Part shown: in pieces, positions 1 to 7,308 of the stretch
How positions within the stretch are numbered: the stretch's first letter is position 1
How the letters are laid out: each line of letters starts with the position of its first letter
Assembly: GCA_014239715.1 (NCBI GenBank)
Contig: JAAZYJ010000228.1
Span: 1-12,592, forward strand
Source of the DNA: Flavobacteriales bacterium
GTDB lineage: Bacteria; Bacteroidota; Bacteroidia; Flavobacteriales; Parvicellaceae
Direction: 5' to 3'
DNA length: 12,592 bases
Position numbers and translations under genes: made by a program
Notes under the pieces: generated by a model
What the model was told of the DNA's origin: nothing
Seen by the model: only the letters and a program-made list of their open reading frames with translations
Databases searched by the model: none

Positions 1-56
1 ATAAAATAATTCTATCTTGCCAACACCTCATACAAACTACTAACAAAACAGCTACA

Positions 57-494
57 ATGGAAACTAACAATAATAGCGATTTCACCCTCTCAGCATCATC
101 AACCGACAAACTCAGAACAGCGGCCAAAGCGGTTAAAATTGGTGCTTTATTTGCATTGGTCTACCTTGGGATTACGCTCCTATCGGGATTGTACTATTCT
201 GTTCAAAGCCTCTTCATGTCATACAGCTGGATCGTCAGCTCAATTGTTAACATACTGGATCTTGCCGTATACGGACTGTTTATCATCCCCATCCTTGGGC
301 TGTTTAAGTTTTCTTCCGGAGTCAATCGTGGCTTGCTGGCCAACGACAGCAGCGCCATTGACAGTGCTTTTGGAGGATTGAAAAAAGCAGGTAAAACAGC
401 AATGCTCTTTTTCATCATCAAACTTGCATTATGGTTGATCAGCAGCGTAGTCAGCGCGCTAGGCGCAGGAATGGGAATGTACTATAACTTCTAA
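57..494 (+). CDS. Small three-helix membrane protein, DUF5362-like
   Basis: Encodes 145 residues. What is visible: a polar, Ser/Asn-rich N-terminus (1-20), a short basic amphipathic stretch (21-28), then three hydrophobic segments at about 28-50, 58-82 and 114-138. The loop between helices 2 and 3 (about 83-112) is polar and carries the pattern NRGLLANDSSAIDSAFGGLKK. This helix-loop-helix plan, with an N-D-x-x-x-I-D-x-A-F loop, resembles the small DUF5362-type membrane proteins common in Bacteroidota; that family match is from memory. No enzymatic motif is seen and no function can be given beyond inner-membrane location. The ATG at 57 is the only sensible start and precedes the hydrophobic region. 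The stop codon overlaps the stop of the convergent yaaA gene by 4 nt, so no terminator separates the two. The promoter probably lies at or beyond the left edge. Confidence 0.75.
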   Translation: METNNNSDFTLSASSTDKLRTAAKAVKIGALFALVYLGITLLSGLYYSVQSLFMSYSWIVSSIVNILDLAVYGLFIIPILGLFKFSSGVNRGLLANDSSAIDSAFGGLKKAGKTAMLFFIIKLALWLISSVVSALGAGMGMYYNF

Positions 495-1252
495 TTACGG
501 GAGAACACCCAATGGCTGTCCGTGGATTCATTCAAATTGAACGAATACCCTTCCAGATCAAATAATTTGATATCATCAACATTGGTGAGCCTGTTCTTGA
601 TCACGTAGCGGGTCATTAATCCTCTTGCCTTCTTGGCGTAAGTCATAATAACCTTCAGCTGTCCATTTTTCATGTCTTTGAATACCGGGGTGATGACATT
701 ACCAGGCATTGCTTTTAGATCGATCGCTTTTGAATATTCCGTAGAGGCCAGATTAAGCAGTACGTCACCATTCAGCTCAGCAATAAGCTGCTCGGTTAGT
801 TTTTCTTTCCAAAATGCGTATAAGTTTTTCACTTTCGGACTCACCTCGAATTTTGAGCCCATCTCTAATCGGTATGGCTGAATTAGGTCCAACGGCCGCA
901 AAATTCCGTACAGACCGGATAAGATGCGTACGTGTTTTTGAGAGAATGCCAGGTCATCATCGCTCAAGGAAGATGGATTCCAACCACGATATGCCTCTCC
1001 CTGAAAGCACAAAGCGGCCCTTTTAGCATTGATCTTTGTGAAAGGCAGCGACCATTCCTGGTAGCGTTGATGATTGAGGTCCGCCAAGGCTGGACTGATC
1101 TTCATCATTGTGCCAAGTTTTTTCCCGGAAAGACGTTTCAATTTATTAACCAACAATTCGGATTCAGCTAAAAATAAAGGCTGAGAATACTCAGAGATCT
1201 TAGCTTCCTTTTCGAGGTCAAGCGTTTTAGCGGGTGATAATAGAACTTTCAT
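491..1252 (-). CDS. yaaA: YaaA/UPF0246 peroxide stress protein
   Basis: Encodes 253 residues, the usual length of the UPF0246 (DUF328) family. Family landmarks are all present: N-terminal MKVLLSPAKTLD (1-12), GEAYRGW (85-91), LSGLYGILRPLDLIQPYRLEMG-type segment (111-132), LLNLASTEYSKAI (165-177), PVFKD (189-193) and KKARGLMTRY (207-216). In E. coli the family member is induced by peroxide through OxyR and lowers the damage done by free intracellular iron; the protein binds DNA. Here the role is inferred by homology. It is the last gene of a minus-strand run, 57 nt after the soluble transglutaminase-like gene, so it may be co-transcribed. An imperfect Bacteroidota -7 element (TATTTTTC) lies in that gap but no good -33 is placed to match. 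Its stop overlaps that of the convergent membrane protein gene. msrB, another oxidative-damage gene, lies about 1.7 kb away. Confidence 0.96.
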   Translation of the reverse strand: MKVLLSPAKTLDLEKEAKISEYSQPLFLAESELLVNKLKRLSGKKLGTMMKISPALADLNHQRYQEWSLPFTKINAKRAALCFQGEAYRGWNPSSLSDDDLAFSQKHVRILSGLYGILRPLDLIQPYRLEMGSKFEVSPKVKNLYAFWKEKLTEQLIAELNGDVLLNLASTEYSKAIDLKAMPGNVITPVFKDMKNGQLKVIMTYAKKARGLMTRYVIKNRLTNVDDIKLFDLEGYSFNLNESTDSHWVFSRN

Positions 1253-1309
1253 TAATTCAGAATTTGATGCTAATTTATAAACCCGATCGAGAAAAATAAA
1301 ATAATCGCT

Positions 1310-1963
1310 CTATTCAACCAGAAAATAGGCGTTTTCGGTTACCAATCCCTTCATTTCAAAAATGTGTGGATAATACTTCTTTAATTCAGTCAACATAAAA
1401 TCCCTGGGAATATCGTCGAAGCTCCCATAAAAGTGAGTGTATTCCATATACTTAGCCCCTTCCTTGTCATATTGCTGGAAAACAGAATCCTCTGTGCCAT
1501 CAAAATCAAGCGGATCGACATCTAGTTTTTTACACAAGGCAGCATTAAACGCGGGTGTACACTTTACCCAGGAATCCTTTATATAAAGCTCCGTGAAACC
1601 GTGAAAAACAAGCTCATTCGTTTGCAATAATTCCTCTAGTCTAGCAGTCCCTATATGATTGGTTACATTAGCAAACCCCAAACGGGATGGAATTTCTGCT
1701 GCCCTCGCCAAAGCTGCTAATAAACACGCTTTTTCTCCGCAGTACCCCGATTCTCTATTTAACAGATCACTGGCTTTTAACGCGTCTTCGCGAAGATCAA
1801 TTCTATATGGGTCATAACGAAATGTATCTCTGACATAGAAATACAGTTTTATAGCCTTTTCTTTTTTATCAGTGATATGCCCAACCAATTCGTCTGCTAA
1901 ACTCACGATCGAAGGATGGTCAGAATCTACATAAATAGACGGAGTTAAAAATACATCTTTCAT
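1310..1963 (-). CDS. Soluble transglutaminase-like cysteine protein
   Basis: Encodes 217 residues with no signal peptide or membrane segment, so probably cytoplasmic. The transglutaminase-like (papain-fold) core is clear: a nucleophile Cys75 in ESGYCGEKACLLAALAR, with the typical helix and the following IPSRLGFANV strand, and a His121 in FHGFTELYIKDSW. The usual third catalytic residue in a VDP(T) motif is replaced by KCTPAFN (134-140). This W-x-K-x-TPAFN form, followed by a PLDFDG segment (151-156) and a KYMEY motif (171-175), recurs in a subfamily of bacterial transglutaminase-like proteins (recalled, not searched). Such proteins act as peptidases, amidases or transglutaminases; the substrate cannot be told. 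The ATG overlaps the stop of the upstream membrane transglutaminase gene as ATGA (1960-1963), which implies translational coupling and a shared role. Confidence 0.85.
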   Translation of the reverse strand: MKDVFLTPSIYVDSDHPSIVSLADELVGHITDKKEKAIKLYFYVRDTFRYDPYRIDLREDALKASDLLNRESGYCGEKACLLAALARAAEIPSRLGFANVTNHIGTARLEELLQTNELVFHGFTELYIKDSWVKCTPAFNAALCKKLDVDPLDFDGTEDSVFQQYDKEGAKYMEYTHFYGSFDDIPRDFMLTELKKYYPHIFEMKGLVTENAYFLVE

Positions 1964-2940
1964 AATACTAATACGCTTTCTCTGACATGGCTCTGGTATT
2001 TCCCTCCCGGATAATGATCGTTGTAATCAAAATTCAACCAAATATAGCCATCTGAATCTTTATAGTAGTGGATAGACTTGTCTTTGGATTCTTTATGGAA
2101 AAGCTCTGCTTTAATGATGTAGGTCGCTGCTTCAAGGTCTTTTGCGTTTCCTATTTTCACTTCCGGATATAAATGTCCAATTTCTGTTGAATCCTTCATC
2201 GTTACTTTTGTTCTTACCAGCCTAACCTCTCCTCCAACAGACCGGATCAAACCTCCGATGAGAATTGAATAATCATCACAATCTCCCTTGAACTTATCAT
2301 CGTAATCCAGCTGCTCTATCGTTTCGCTCACGGACGCAAAGTAATCTTCTTTATACGGGTCGAAAACATAGTTCCATCTTCTTCGCACCTCCTTATAGAT
2401 GCTAAAGTACTGGATCATTTTTCTGTGTCGATGCAAATATTCGTAGTCCTGGAAATTAGCAACCGCATAATTTGCACCCATATTCCGAACCTGCTCTTCT
2501 TTGTAATCAACTGCCTCTATGATCTCATTTCCACGATCAAATTGAATGTTTATCCACTCTTCAAAAGTGGTACGGTCATGATTCGCCTGCAGGCTGTAAA
2601 GCATTGTTGAATAATCATGATAGAGATCTTTTAACCCATACGTGCCGGTAAAATTTGTATAGGTTAGTATAACCAACCCTACGATTATCAACCCGTATAC
2701 AATTATCCTTAACTTTTTTACCAGAAAGTAGACGGCGACAAAAACAAGGATGAACACGAGAAAATGGTCGATCCTGATCCCATCTCCAAATGGAAGCGTT
2801 ATTTCTGGCACATACCCATAGACAATAATAAACAACGGCAAAGAAAGAACAGCAGTGATCACCGCGATCAGAAAAGTCGAAGTTTGCTCATTCTGAGTAA
2901 CCAGTTTACCGTACCAACGTGTTTTCTTCTCTTCTGCCAA
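1960..2940 (-). CDS. Membrane-anchored transglutaminase-like protein
   Basis: The open frame runs from just after a TAA at 3043-3045 down to 1960 and contains no ATG near its 5' end. The two candidate starts are TTG at 3042 (360 aa, overlapping msrB by 54 nt) and TTG at 2940 (326 aa). I prefer 2940 because it leaves a 48-nt divergent gap before msrB, but this is not settled. In the 326-aa numbering: a basic cytoplasmic N-terminus, three hydrophobic helices (about 22-44, 57-74 and 77-95), a charged helical linker rich in Tyr and Arg (about 100-215), and a C-terminal transglutaminase-like domain with Cys221 in KGDCDDYS, His256 in GHLYPEV and Asp305 in WLNFDY. All three members of the Cys-His-Asp triad are therefore present. 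The catalytic domain follows the third helix, so it most likely faces the periplasm. Substrate unknown. It is first in a minus-strand operon and overlaps the soluble transglutaminase-like gene by 4 nt. Confidence 0.82.
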   Translation of the reverse strand: MAEEKKTRWYGKLVTQNEQTSTFLIAVITAVLSLPLFIIVYGYVPEITLPFGDGIRIDHFLVFILVFVAVYFLVKKLRIIVYGLIIVGLVILTYTNFTGTYGLKDLYHDYSTMLYSLQANHDRTTFEEWINIQFDRGNEIIEAVDYKEEQVRNMGANYAVANFQDYEYLHRHRKMIQYFSIYKEVRRRWNYVFDPYKEDYFASVSETIEQLDYDDKFKGDCDDYSILIGGLIRSVGGEVRLVRTKVTMKDSTEIGHLYPEVKIGNAKDLEAATYIIKAELFHKESKDKSIHYYKDSDGYIWLNFDYNDHYPGGKYQSHVRESVLVL

Positions 2941-2988
2941 GTAGTTTGCTTTATCTTTATAACGTTTAAATATAAACTTCGTTATTCG

Positions 2989-3396
2989 ATGGATGAAAAG
3001 AAATTTATTATTCGCAAAAGTGACCAGGAATGGAGAGCTCAATTAACCGATGAAGAATTTAAAGTGCTGAGAAAAAAAGGTACTGAACGCCCATACTCCG
3101 GAGAATACAATTCTCATGACCTGAAAGGCACCTATTGCTGCAAAGGATGTGAAGAAGAGCTATTTACAAGTGAGCAGAAATTCAATAGTCATTGTGGATG
3201 GCCAAGTTTTGACGATGAACTTTCAGGTAACAGGATCATTAAAGAAGCCGATGAAAGCCACGGGATGAGGCGCGTTGAGATATTATGTGCAAAATGTGGT
3301 GGTCATTTGGGGCATTTGTTCAACGACGGACCAACCGGAAGTGGCCTAAGGTATTGCGTTAATTCGCTCTCTTTGTCGTTCAAAGAAAACTCTTGA
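2989..3396 (+). CDS. msrB: Peptide-methionine (R)-S-oxide reductase MsrB
   Basis: Encodes 135 residues, the normal size for a stand-alone MsrB. The enzyme reduces the R epimer of methionine sulfoxide in oxidised proteins. Seen: two zinc-binding CxxC pairs (Cys51/Cys54 in CCKGCEEELF and Cys100/Cys103 in CAKCGGHLGH), the HCGWPSF motif (68-74), GHLGHLFNDGP (105-115) and the catalytic Cys123 in LRYCVNSLSLSF. The extra Cys69 next to GWPSF could act as a resolving residue, though I am not certain. The frame is open upstream to 2764, but the ATG at 2989 gives the normal N-terminus (charged, then KSDQEWRAQLTDEEF); the upstream extension is antisense to the transglutaminase-like gene and unlike the family. 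No signal peptide, so cytoplasmic. A near-consensus -7 element (TATCTTTA, 2952-2959) lies 29 nt before the ATG, without a clear -33. Convergent with sucC, 25 nt apart. Confidence 0.97.
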   Translation: MDEKKFIIRKSDQEWRAQLTDEEFKVLRKKGTERPYSGEYNSHDLKGTYCCKGCEEELFTSEQKFNSHCGWPSFDDELSGNRIIKEADESHGMRRVEILCAKCGGHLGHLFNDGPTGSGLRYCVNSLSLSFKENS

Positions 3397-3421
3397 TCCA
3401 CTTTTAACTTTCAGGAAATAA

Positions 3422-4633
3422 TCAAGCTACCACGTCTTTTACGCGATCTGCGGCTTCTTGAAGCGTTATAGCAGAATGCACGTTCAATCCGGACTCATCA
3501 ATGATCTGTTTTGCTTCAATTGCATTTGTTCCCTGCAGGCGCACAATGATTGGCACTGGAATATTGCCGATGTTCTTGTATGCCTGGACTACTCCATTAG
3601 CAACACGATCACATCTTACAATACCACCAAATATATTCACAAGGATGGCTTCTACATTCGGGTCTCTCAAAATTATCTTAAACGCCGTTTCAACTCTTTC
3701 TGCATCTGCTGTCCCACCTACATCCAGGAAATTGGCAGGATTTCCTCCGGAAAGCTTAATGATGTCCATCGTAGCCATGGCAAGTCCCGCACCATTAACC
3801 ATACAGCCTACATTGCCATCCAGATTCACATAGTTCAGCCCTGCTTCGCCCGCTTCAACATCTATTGGGTCCTCCTCTGTTGTATCCCTCAATTCAACAA
3901 AATCGGGATGTCTGAAAAGAGCATTTCCGTCTAGACTCACTTTGGAGTCAACAGCTATAATACGAGAGTCTGAAGTTTTAAGAACCGGATTGATCTCAAA
4001 CATAGACGCATCACATCCTTCATATGCATTGTAAAGTGCCCTGACAAATTTGGACATTTCTTTCATCGCCTTGCCACTAAGGCCCAAGTTGAATGCTACT
4101 TTTCTGCACTGGAACCCTTGTATCCCTACTTTAGGGTCAATCTCTTCTTTGAATATCAGCTCAGGGGTCTTTTCTGCAACTTCCTCGATATTCATTCCCC
4201 CCTCCGGAGAATACATAATGATGTTCCTTCCGGTTTCTCTGTTCAGAAGCACAGACATGTAAAATTCTTCAGGTTCCTCATCACCCGGATAATACACATC
4301 CTCCGCTATAAGAACTTTGCTAACCAGCTTGCCTTCCTTTGAGGTTTGAGCAGTCACCAAGTGCCCACCAACGATACCTCCTACTATTTCAGACACCTTA
4401 TCGAGACCCTTTGCCAACACGACTCCATGGGAGCCGGTTTCGGAAACAACCCCTTTGCCCCTGCCCCCGGCATGGATCTGTGCCTTTACAACAAACCATT
4501 CTGTTCCGGTTTCTGCATTCAGCTTCTTGGCTACCTCTATAGCATGTTCAGGCGAAGTCGCAACTGCACCCCTTTGTATGGCTACCCCGTAACCAGCAAG
4601 GATCTCTTTGCCTTGATATTCATGTAAATTCAT
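3422..4633 (-). CDS. sucC: Succinate--CoA ligase (ADP/GDP-forming) subunit beta
   Basis: Encodes 403 residues. SucC pairs with SucD to convert succinyl-CoA and NDP into succinate, CoA and NTP, the substrate-level phosphorylation step of the TCA cycle, in the cytoplasm. Seen: MNLHEYQGKEIL start, ATP-grasp domain (about 2-235) with VVKAQIHAGGRGKGV (48-62), EINPV (213-217; the Asn and Asp229 are the expected Mg sites), DSKVSLDGNALFRH (229-242), then the CoA-ligase domain (about 275-395) with NLDGNVGCMVNGAGLAMATMD, GGNPANFLDVGG, LVNIFGGIVRCD and LQGTNAIEAK. It is about 15 residues longer than the 388-residue E. coli protein; the extra length sits around 95-125 (KEGKLVSKV, YYPGDEEPEE), as I recall for other Bacteroidota SucC proteins. 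Nucleotide choice cannot be read off. No sucD lies in the window. A good promoter is at 4654-4684, giving a very short leader. Confidence 0.98.
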   Translation of the reverse strand: MNLHEYQGKEILAGYGVAIQRGAVATSPEHAIEVAKKLNAETGTEWFVVKAQIHAGGRGKGVVSETGSHGVVLAKGLDKVSEIVGGIVGGHLVTAQTSKEGKLVSKVLIAEDVYYPGDEEPEEFYMSVLLNRETGRNIIMYSPEGGMNIEEVAEKTPELIFKEEIDPKVGIQGFQCRKVAFNLGLSGKAMKEMSKFVRALYNAYEGCDASMFEINPVLKTSDSRIIAVDSKVSLDGNALFRHPDFVELRDTTEEDPIDVEAGEAGLNYVNLDGNVGCMVNGAGLAMATMDIIKLSGGNPANFLDVGGTADAERVETAFKIILRDPNVEAILVNIFGGIVRCDRVANGVVQAYKNIGNIPVPIIVRLQGTNAIEAKQIIDESGLNVHSAITLQEAADRVKDVVA

Positions 4634-4653
4634 CGCGGTGGATTTAGTTTTTC

Positions 4654-4684
4654 CAAATGTAATTTTTCAATTACCAAATTCAAA
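4654..4684 (-). promoter_or_regulatory. Probable sucC promoter, Bacteroidota -33/-7 type
   Basis: Read on the minus strand, TTTG (4681-4684) is followed after exactly 19 bases by TACATTTG (4654-4661). This is a full match to the Bacteroidota housekeeping consensus TTTG/TTG, 17-23 bases, TAnnTTTG. Transcription would begin near 4647-4649, only about 15 nt before the sucC ATG at 4633, with no strong Shine-Dalgarno sequence, which is usual in this phylum. The match is seen directly; activity is inferred. Confidence 0.65.
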
Positions 4685-4695
4685 ATTATTTCAAC

Positions 4696-4703
4696 TATGT
4701 TTG
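4696..4703 (+). promoter_or_regulatory. Candidate -7 element facing porP/sprF-like gene
   Basis: TATGTTTG matches the Bacteroidota -7 consensus TAnnTTTG exactly and points towards the gene starting at 4810, which would give a leader of about 100 nt. No TTG or TTTG sits 17-23 bases upstream, so it may be chance. A second, imperfect candidate (TAACTTTC, 4773-4780) lies nearer the gene, with a TTGACA at 4745-4750 that is a little too far upstream (25 bases). Confidence 0.3.
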
Positions 4704-4809
4704 GTACAACCTGAGAATCTGAAAAAAACTATTGTCCTTTTTAGTTGACAATGTTAAAATCAAATTGAAGTGTAACTTTCTGCAGTGTTTGTGTTTTTAA
4801 CATACAGGG

Positions 4810-5733
4810 ATGTATGCTCTAAAACAACGAACCAGAAAGCAAGCTTTTACTTTAGCGTTTCTACTGATCTCTTTGCCCGTGATCGGCCAGGTATATAACT
4901 ATGCTCCGATCAGCGCATTCAATTTTGAAACGAATCCTTCAACACTCGCAAATGCCAAATTCAACAATCGAGTGATGGCCATGCATCAAAACACATTTTC
5001 GACGACTGATCCGTTCAACTACTCAAGCTTCAGATATTCGAAATACCTTAAATCAAAATTTGTAGGACTCGGGGTTTCCATGAACAGAACATCACATGGT
5101 CAAGGCATTGGATATTACCATGCCGCTTTAGGCTGTGGATATAGAAATGTACTTTTCAACAAACTTTTTATTCGACTGGGGATACTGTATAAGATCAGCC
5201 AAATCAATGCTCCTCCAGGAATTTTTGACTACTTCAAGTACACCGCAAAAGAGGTCGCGTCAAAAACTGCTATTACACACAACATGAATTGGTCGATAAT
5301 GCTTGGAAACAGTCAGGACACTCGATATGTTTCTTTTAGTAAGCTAAATACGAATCTTCCAGGATTTTCTGCGCAATCCGACTTTTCTTTTCCAGAATAC
5401 TACAATTGGACTGTCGGCAACCTCTTATCGTTTGGAAGAAAAAGAGAACGAAAATTATCCTATAGTGGATTTGCAAAGAAAATAGGCGGGATCACTACTG
5501 TAAGTCACTATATGAACCTACAACTTAATGCCAGACTGGGAAGAAAGTATGGACTCAATTTCGGAGGAAGAATTGGATTGACAGACGAACAATATTACCA
5601 CATTGCCCCCATGCTTCAATTGTATAGTTACAAATATACCTGCCAGGTATTCTACAATCTCCATCTCCAAAAAGGCACTTATGACCTGACCTTACCACCG
5701 TCGACTCAAATCAGTTTCATCTATAAATATTAA
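4810..5733 (+). CDS. PorP/SprF-family outer-membrane protein
   Basis: Encodes 307 residues. Residues 1-26 form a signal peptide (basic n-region with KQRTRK, hydrophobic core, cleavage after PVIG). The mature protein is rich in alternating aromatic/hydrophobic and small residues typical of beta strands and ends in an aromatic residue (IYKY), as outer-membrane barrels do. The start of the mature region fits the PorP/SprF plan: an NPS-x-x-A motif (42-47, compare NPAxAG), a strand ending in NR, then a DPFNYSSFRYSKYL segment, followed by GLGVSMNR and the LGILYKI strand. In the type IX secretion system such proteins help export or anchor partner proteins with C-terminal sorting domains. Similarity is moderate, so a related barrel family is possible. 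PorP/SprF genes usually sit beside a large adhesin; here the only neighbour is the DUF4139 gene 6 nt downstream, probably co-transcribed. Confidence 0.68.
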   Translation: MYALKQRTRKQAFTLAFLLISLPVIGQVYNYAPISAFNFETNPSTLANAKFNNRVMAMHQNTFSTTDPFNYSSFRYSKYLKSKFVGLGVSMNRTSHGQGIGYYHAALGCGYRNVLFNKLFIRLGILYKISQINAPPGIFDYFKYTAKEVASKTAITHNMNWSIMLGNSQDTRYVSFSKLNTNLPGFSAQSDFSFPEYYNWTVGNLLSFGRKRERKLSYSGFAKKIGGITTVSHYMNLQLNARLGRKYGLNFGGRIGLTDEQYYHIAPMLQLYSYKYTCQVFYNLHLQKGTYDLTLPPSTQISFIYKY

Positions 5734-5739
5734 TAAACC

Positions 5740-7308
5740 ATGAAAAATCTTTTGCTTCTTACTCTAATGTCTGCATGTATCAGTGGGACTGCTCAATCAA
5801 ACCCGATTGAAACATCAGCTGAACTGAAAAGTATAATGGTCTATAATTCATCCGCAGAGCTGAATTACACAAAAAATGTTGTACTGTCAAAAGGCCGAAA
5901 TACGATTGTATTCACTGATCTAACTCCTTACATCGTAGACAACACGATCAATGTGACTCTGGGAGATGCTAGTGTGGAAATAGTAAACGTATCCGAAAAG
6001 ATCAATCATATCCGCGCACTTCGAGCCAACAACAGCAAAATTGCCAGCCTGAAGGACAGTGTGAAACGATTGAACTCTGAAAATGGATTCCTCCAATGCC
6101 GTGTAGATGCCTTAAATAAGGAGAAAGAGCTTCTTTTCAAAAATGAAGCGATTGGCGGTGTCTCAAATGGAGTTTCAGTCTCGGAAGTTGAAAAAGCTGC
6201 GGATTTTTTCGCAGAAAGGTACTATCAGCTGAACAAGAAACTTTATCTGCTCGAAGACGATGAATTGTCCATCAAACAGAGAATTGAAAGGTATACTAGA
6301 CAGATCCAAACTCTTGGGATCAATACGAATAAACCCTCATCTGAAATCGAAGTGATCGTATCCAGCCCCAGCAAAAAGTCCATCACGATTTCTTTTCGAT
6401 TTTTAACTTCCAAAGGCGGATGGGCACCAATGTATGATTGTAAATATCAAGGGCCGTATAAACCCATCAAATTTGTTTTTAGAGCAAACGTATTTAACGC
6501 CTCCGGAACACCTTGGGAGAATGTAGATGTACAGCTTTCGACCGCCAGCCCAACGAAAGGATTTAGTGCGCCCAGCATTAATGATCAGGGAGGGAGAACC
6601 GTTGCCTCCACGGATGGAAAAGTGAAATTCAAAACTATTCAGGTAGCCAATGCTATTGCCAAATACGACATTAAACACAGACAGACTATTCCATCAGATT
6701 CAAAGCCGTACTTAATGGATGTTGATGCCTTTGAAATGAAAGCCAGTTTTCACTATTTAGTCATTCCGAAACTTGACCCTTTCGGATTCTTAATGGCCAA
6801 AGTGCCTGACTGGAACAAGTACAATTTAATTCCGGGAACTACGAATGTGTATAATGAAGGATCCTATATGGGTAAAACGTTTTTAAACACATATGCAGAG
6901 AATGACACTTTGAACATATACCTTGGGAAAGATGGCAAAATTCAGGCTTCTAAAAAGGAGGTCACCAAAAACAACAAACACAACATAATCGGCAACCATT
7001 ACGTAGAAAAATCGGATGTAACGATTGTCATAAGTAACAATTCCAACTCAATTTTACCAATAGAAGTGCTGGATCAAGTCCCTGTTTTTCCGGCTAAAGG
7101 AAGTACAAAATTCAACATTCAAAATATCGCTGATGCAGTATATGTTCAACATGAAGGGCTCCTAAGGTGGAGCTTTAGTCTGGATACGAATCAGAACAAA
7201 GAAATTGCCTACAACTTTGAAATTAAGGAGTCCAAGGATGTCTTTACATCAGGCGGCTATATTCCAAAAGCAAGGGCATACAGAACAATTTCTTGTCCAG
7301 CATTTTAA
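5740..7308 (+). CDS. Secreted DUF4140/DUF4139 (MuiA-like) protein
   Basis: Encodes 522 residues. N-terminal signal sequence (1-19; cleavage near GTAQ-S, though Cys13 in LMSAC could instead make it a lipoprotein). Residues about 26-92 match the N-terminal DUF4140 domain: SAELKSIMVYNSSAELNYTK, then LSKGRNTIVFTDLTPYIVDNTINV. A coiled coil follows (about 93-195, rich in K/E/L heptads). From about 200 to the end is DUF4139: strands SSPSKKSITISFRF, then GGWAPMYD (226-233), ASGTPWENVDVQLSTASP (254-271) and a C-terminal beta region with VPDWNKYNLIPGTTNVYNEG and ISNNSNSILPIEVLDQVPVF. The family includes proteins annotated as mucoidy inhibitor A; its biochemistry is not established. Likely periplasmic or surface. 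It follows the PorP/SprF-like gene after 6 nt, so one transcript is likely and the pair may work together at the outer membrane. No obvious terminator follows. Confidence 0.85.
   Translation: MKNLLLLTLMSACISGTAQSNPIETSAELKSIMVYNSSAELNYTKNVVLSKGRNTIVFTDLTPYIVDNTINVTLGDASVEIVNVSEKINHIRALRANNSKIASLKDSVKRLNSENGFLQCRVDALNKEKELLFKNEAIGGVSNGVSVSEVEKAADFFAERYYQLNKKLYLLEDDELSIKQRIERYTRQIQTLGINTNKPSSEIEVIVSSPSKKSITISFRFLTSKGGWAPMYDCKYQGPYKPIKFVFRANVFNASGTPWENVDVQLSTASPTKGFSAPSINDQGGRTVASTDGKVKFKTIQVANAIAKYDIKHRQTIPSDSKPYLMDVDAFEMKASFHYLVIPKLDPFGFLMAKVPDWNKYNLIPGTTNVYNEGSYMGKTFLNTYAENDTLNIYLGKDGKIQASKKEVTKNNKHNIIGNHYVEKSDVTIVISNNSNSILPIEVLDQVPVFPAKGSTKFNIQNIADAVYVQHEGLLRWSFSLDTNQNKEIAYNFEIKESKDVFTSGGYIPKARAYRTISCPAF

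Noticed and set aside
2764..2988. Upstream in-frame extension of msrB (75 extra residues)
   Set aside because: It has no resemblance to MsrB N-termini, is antisense to the membrane transglutaminase-like gene, and the ATG at 2989 gives the normal family length.
3458..4542. Several long plus-strand open frames antisense to sucC
   Set aside because: They are shadows of the sucC frame, cysteine-rich and low in recognisable structure, with no family match; the sucC protein is unambiguous.
4745..4780. TTGACA-type promoter before the PorP/SprF-like gene
   Set aside because: TTGACA looks like an E. coli -35 box, but the phylum uses a different consensus and the spacing to TAACTTTC is 25 bases.
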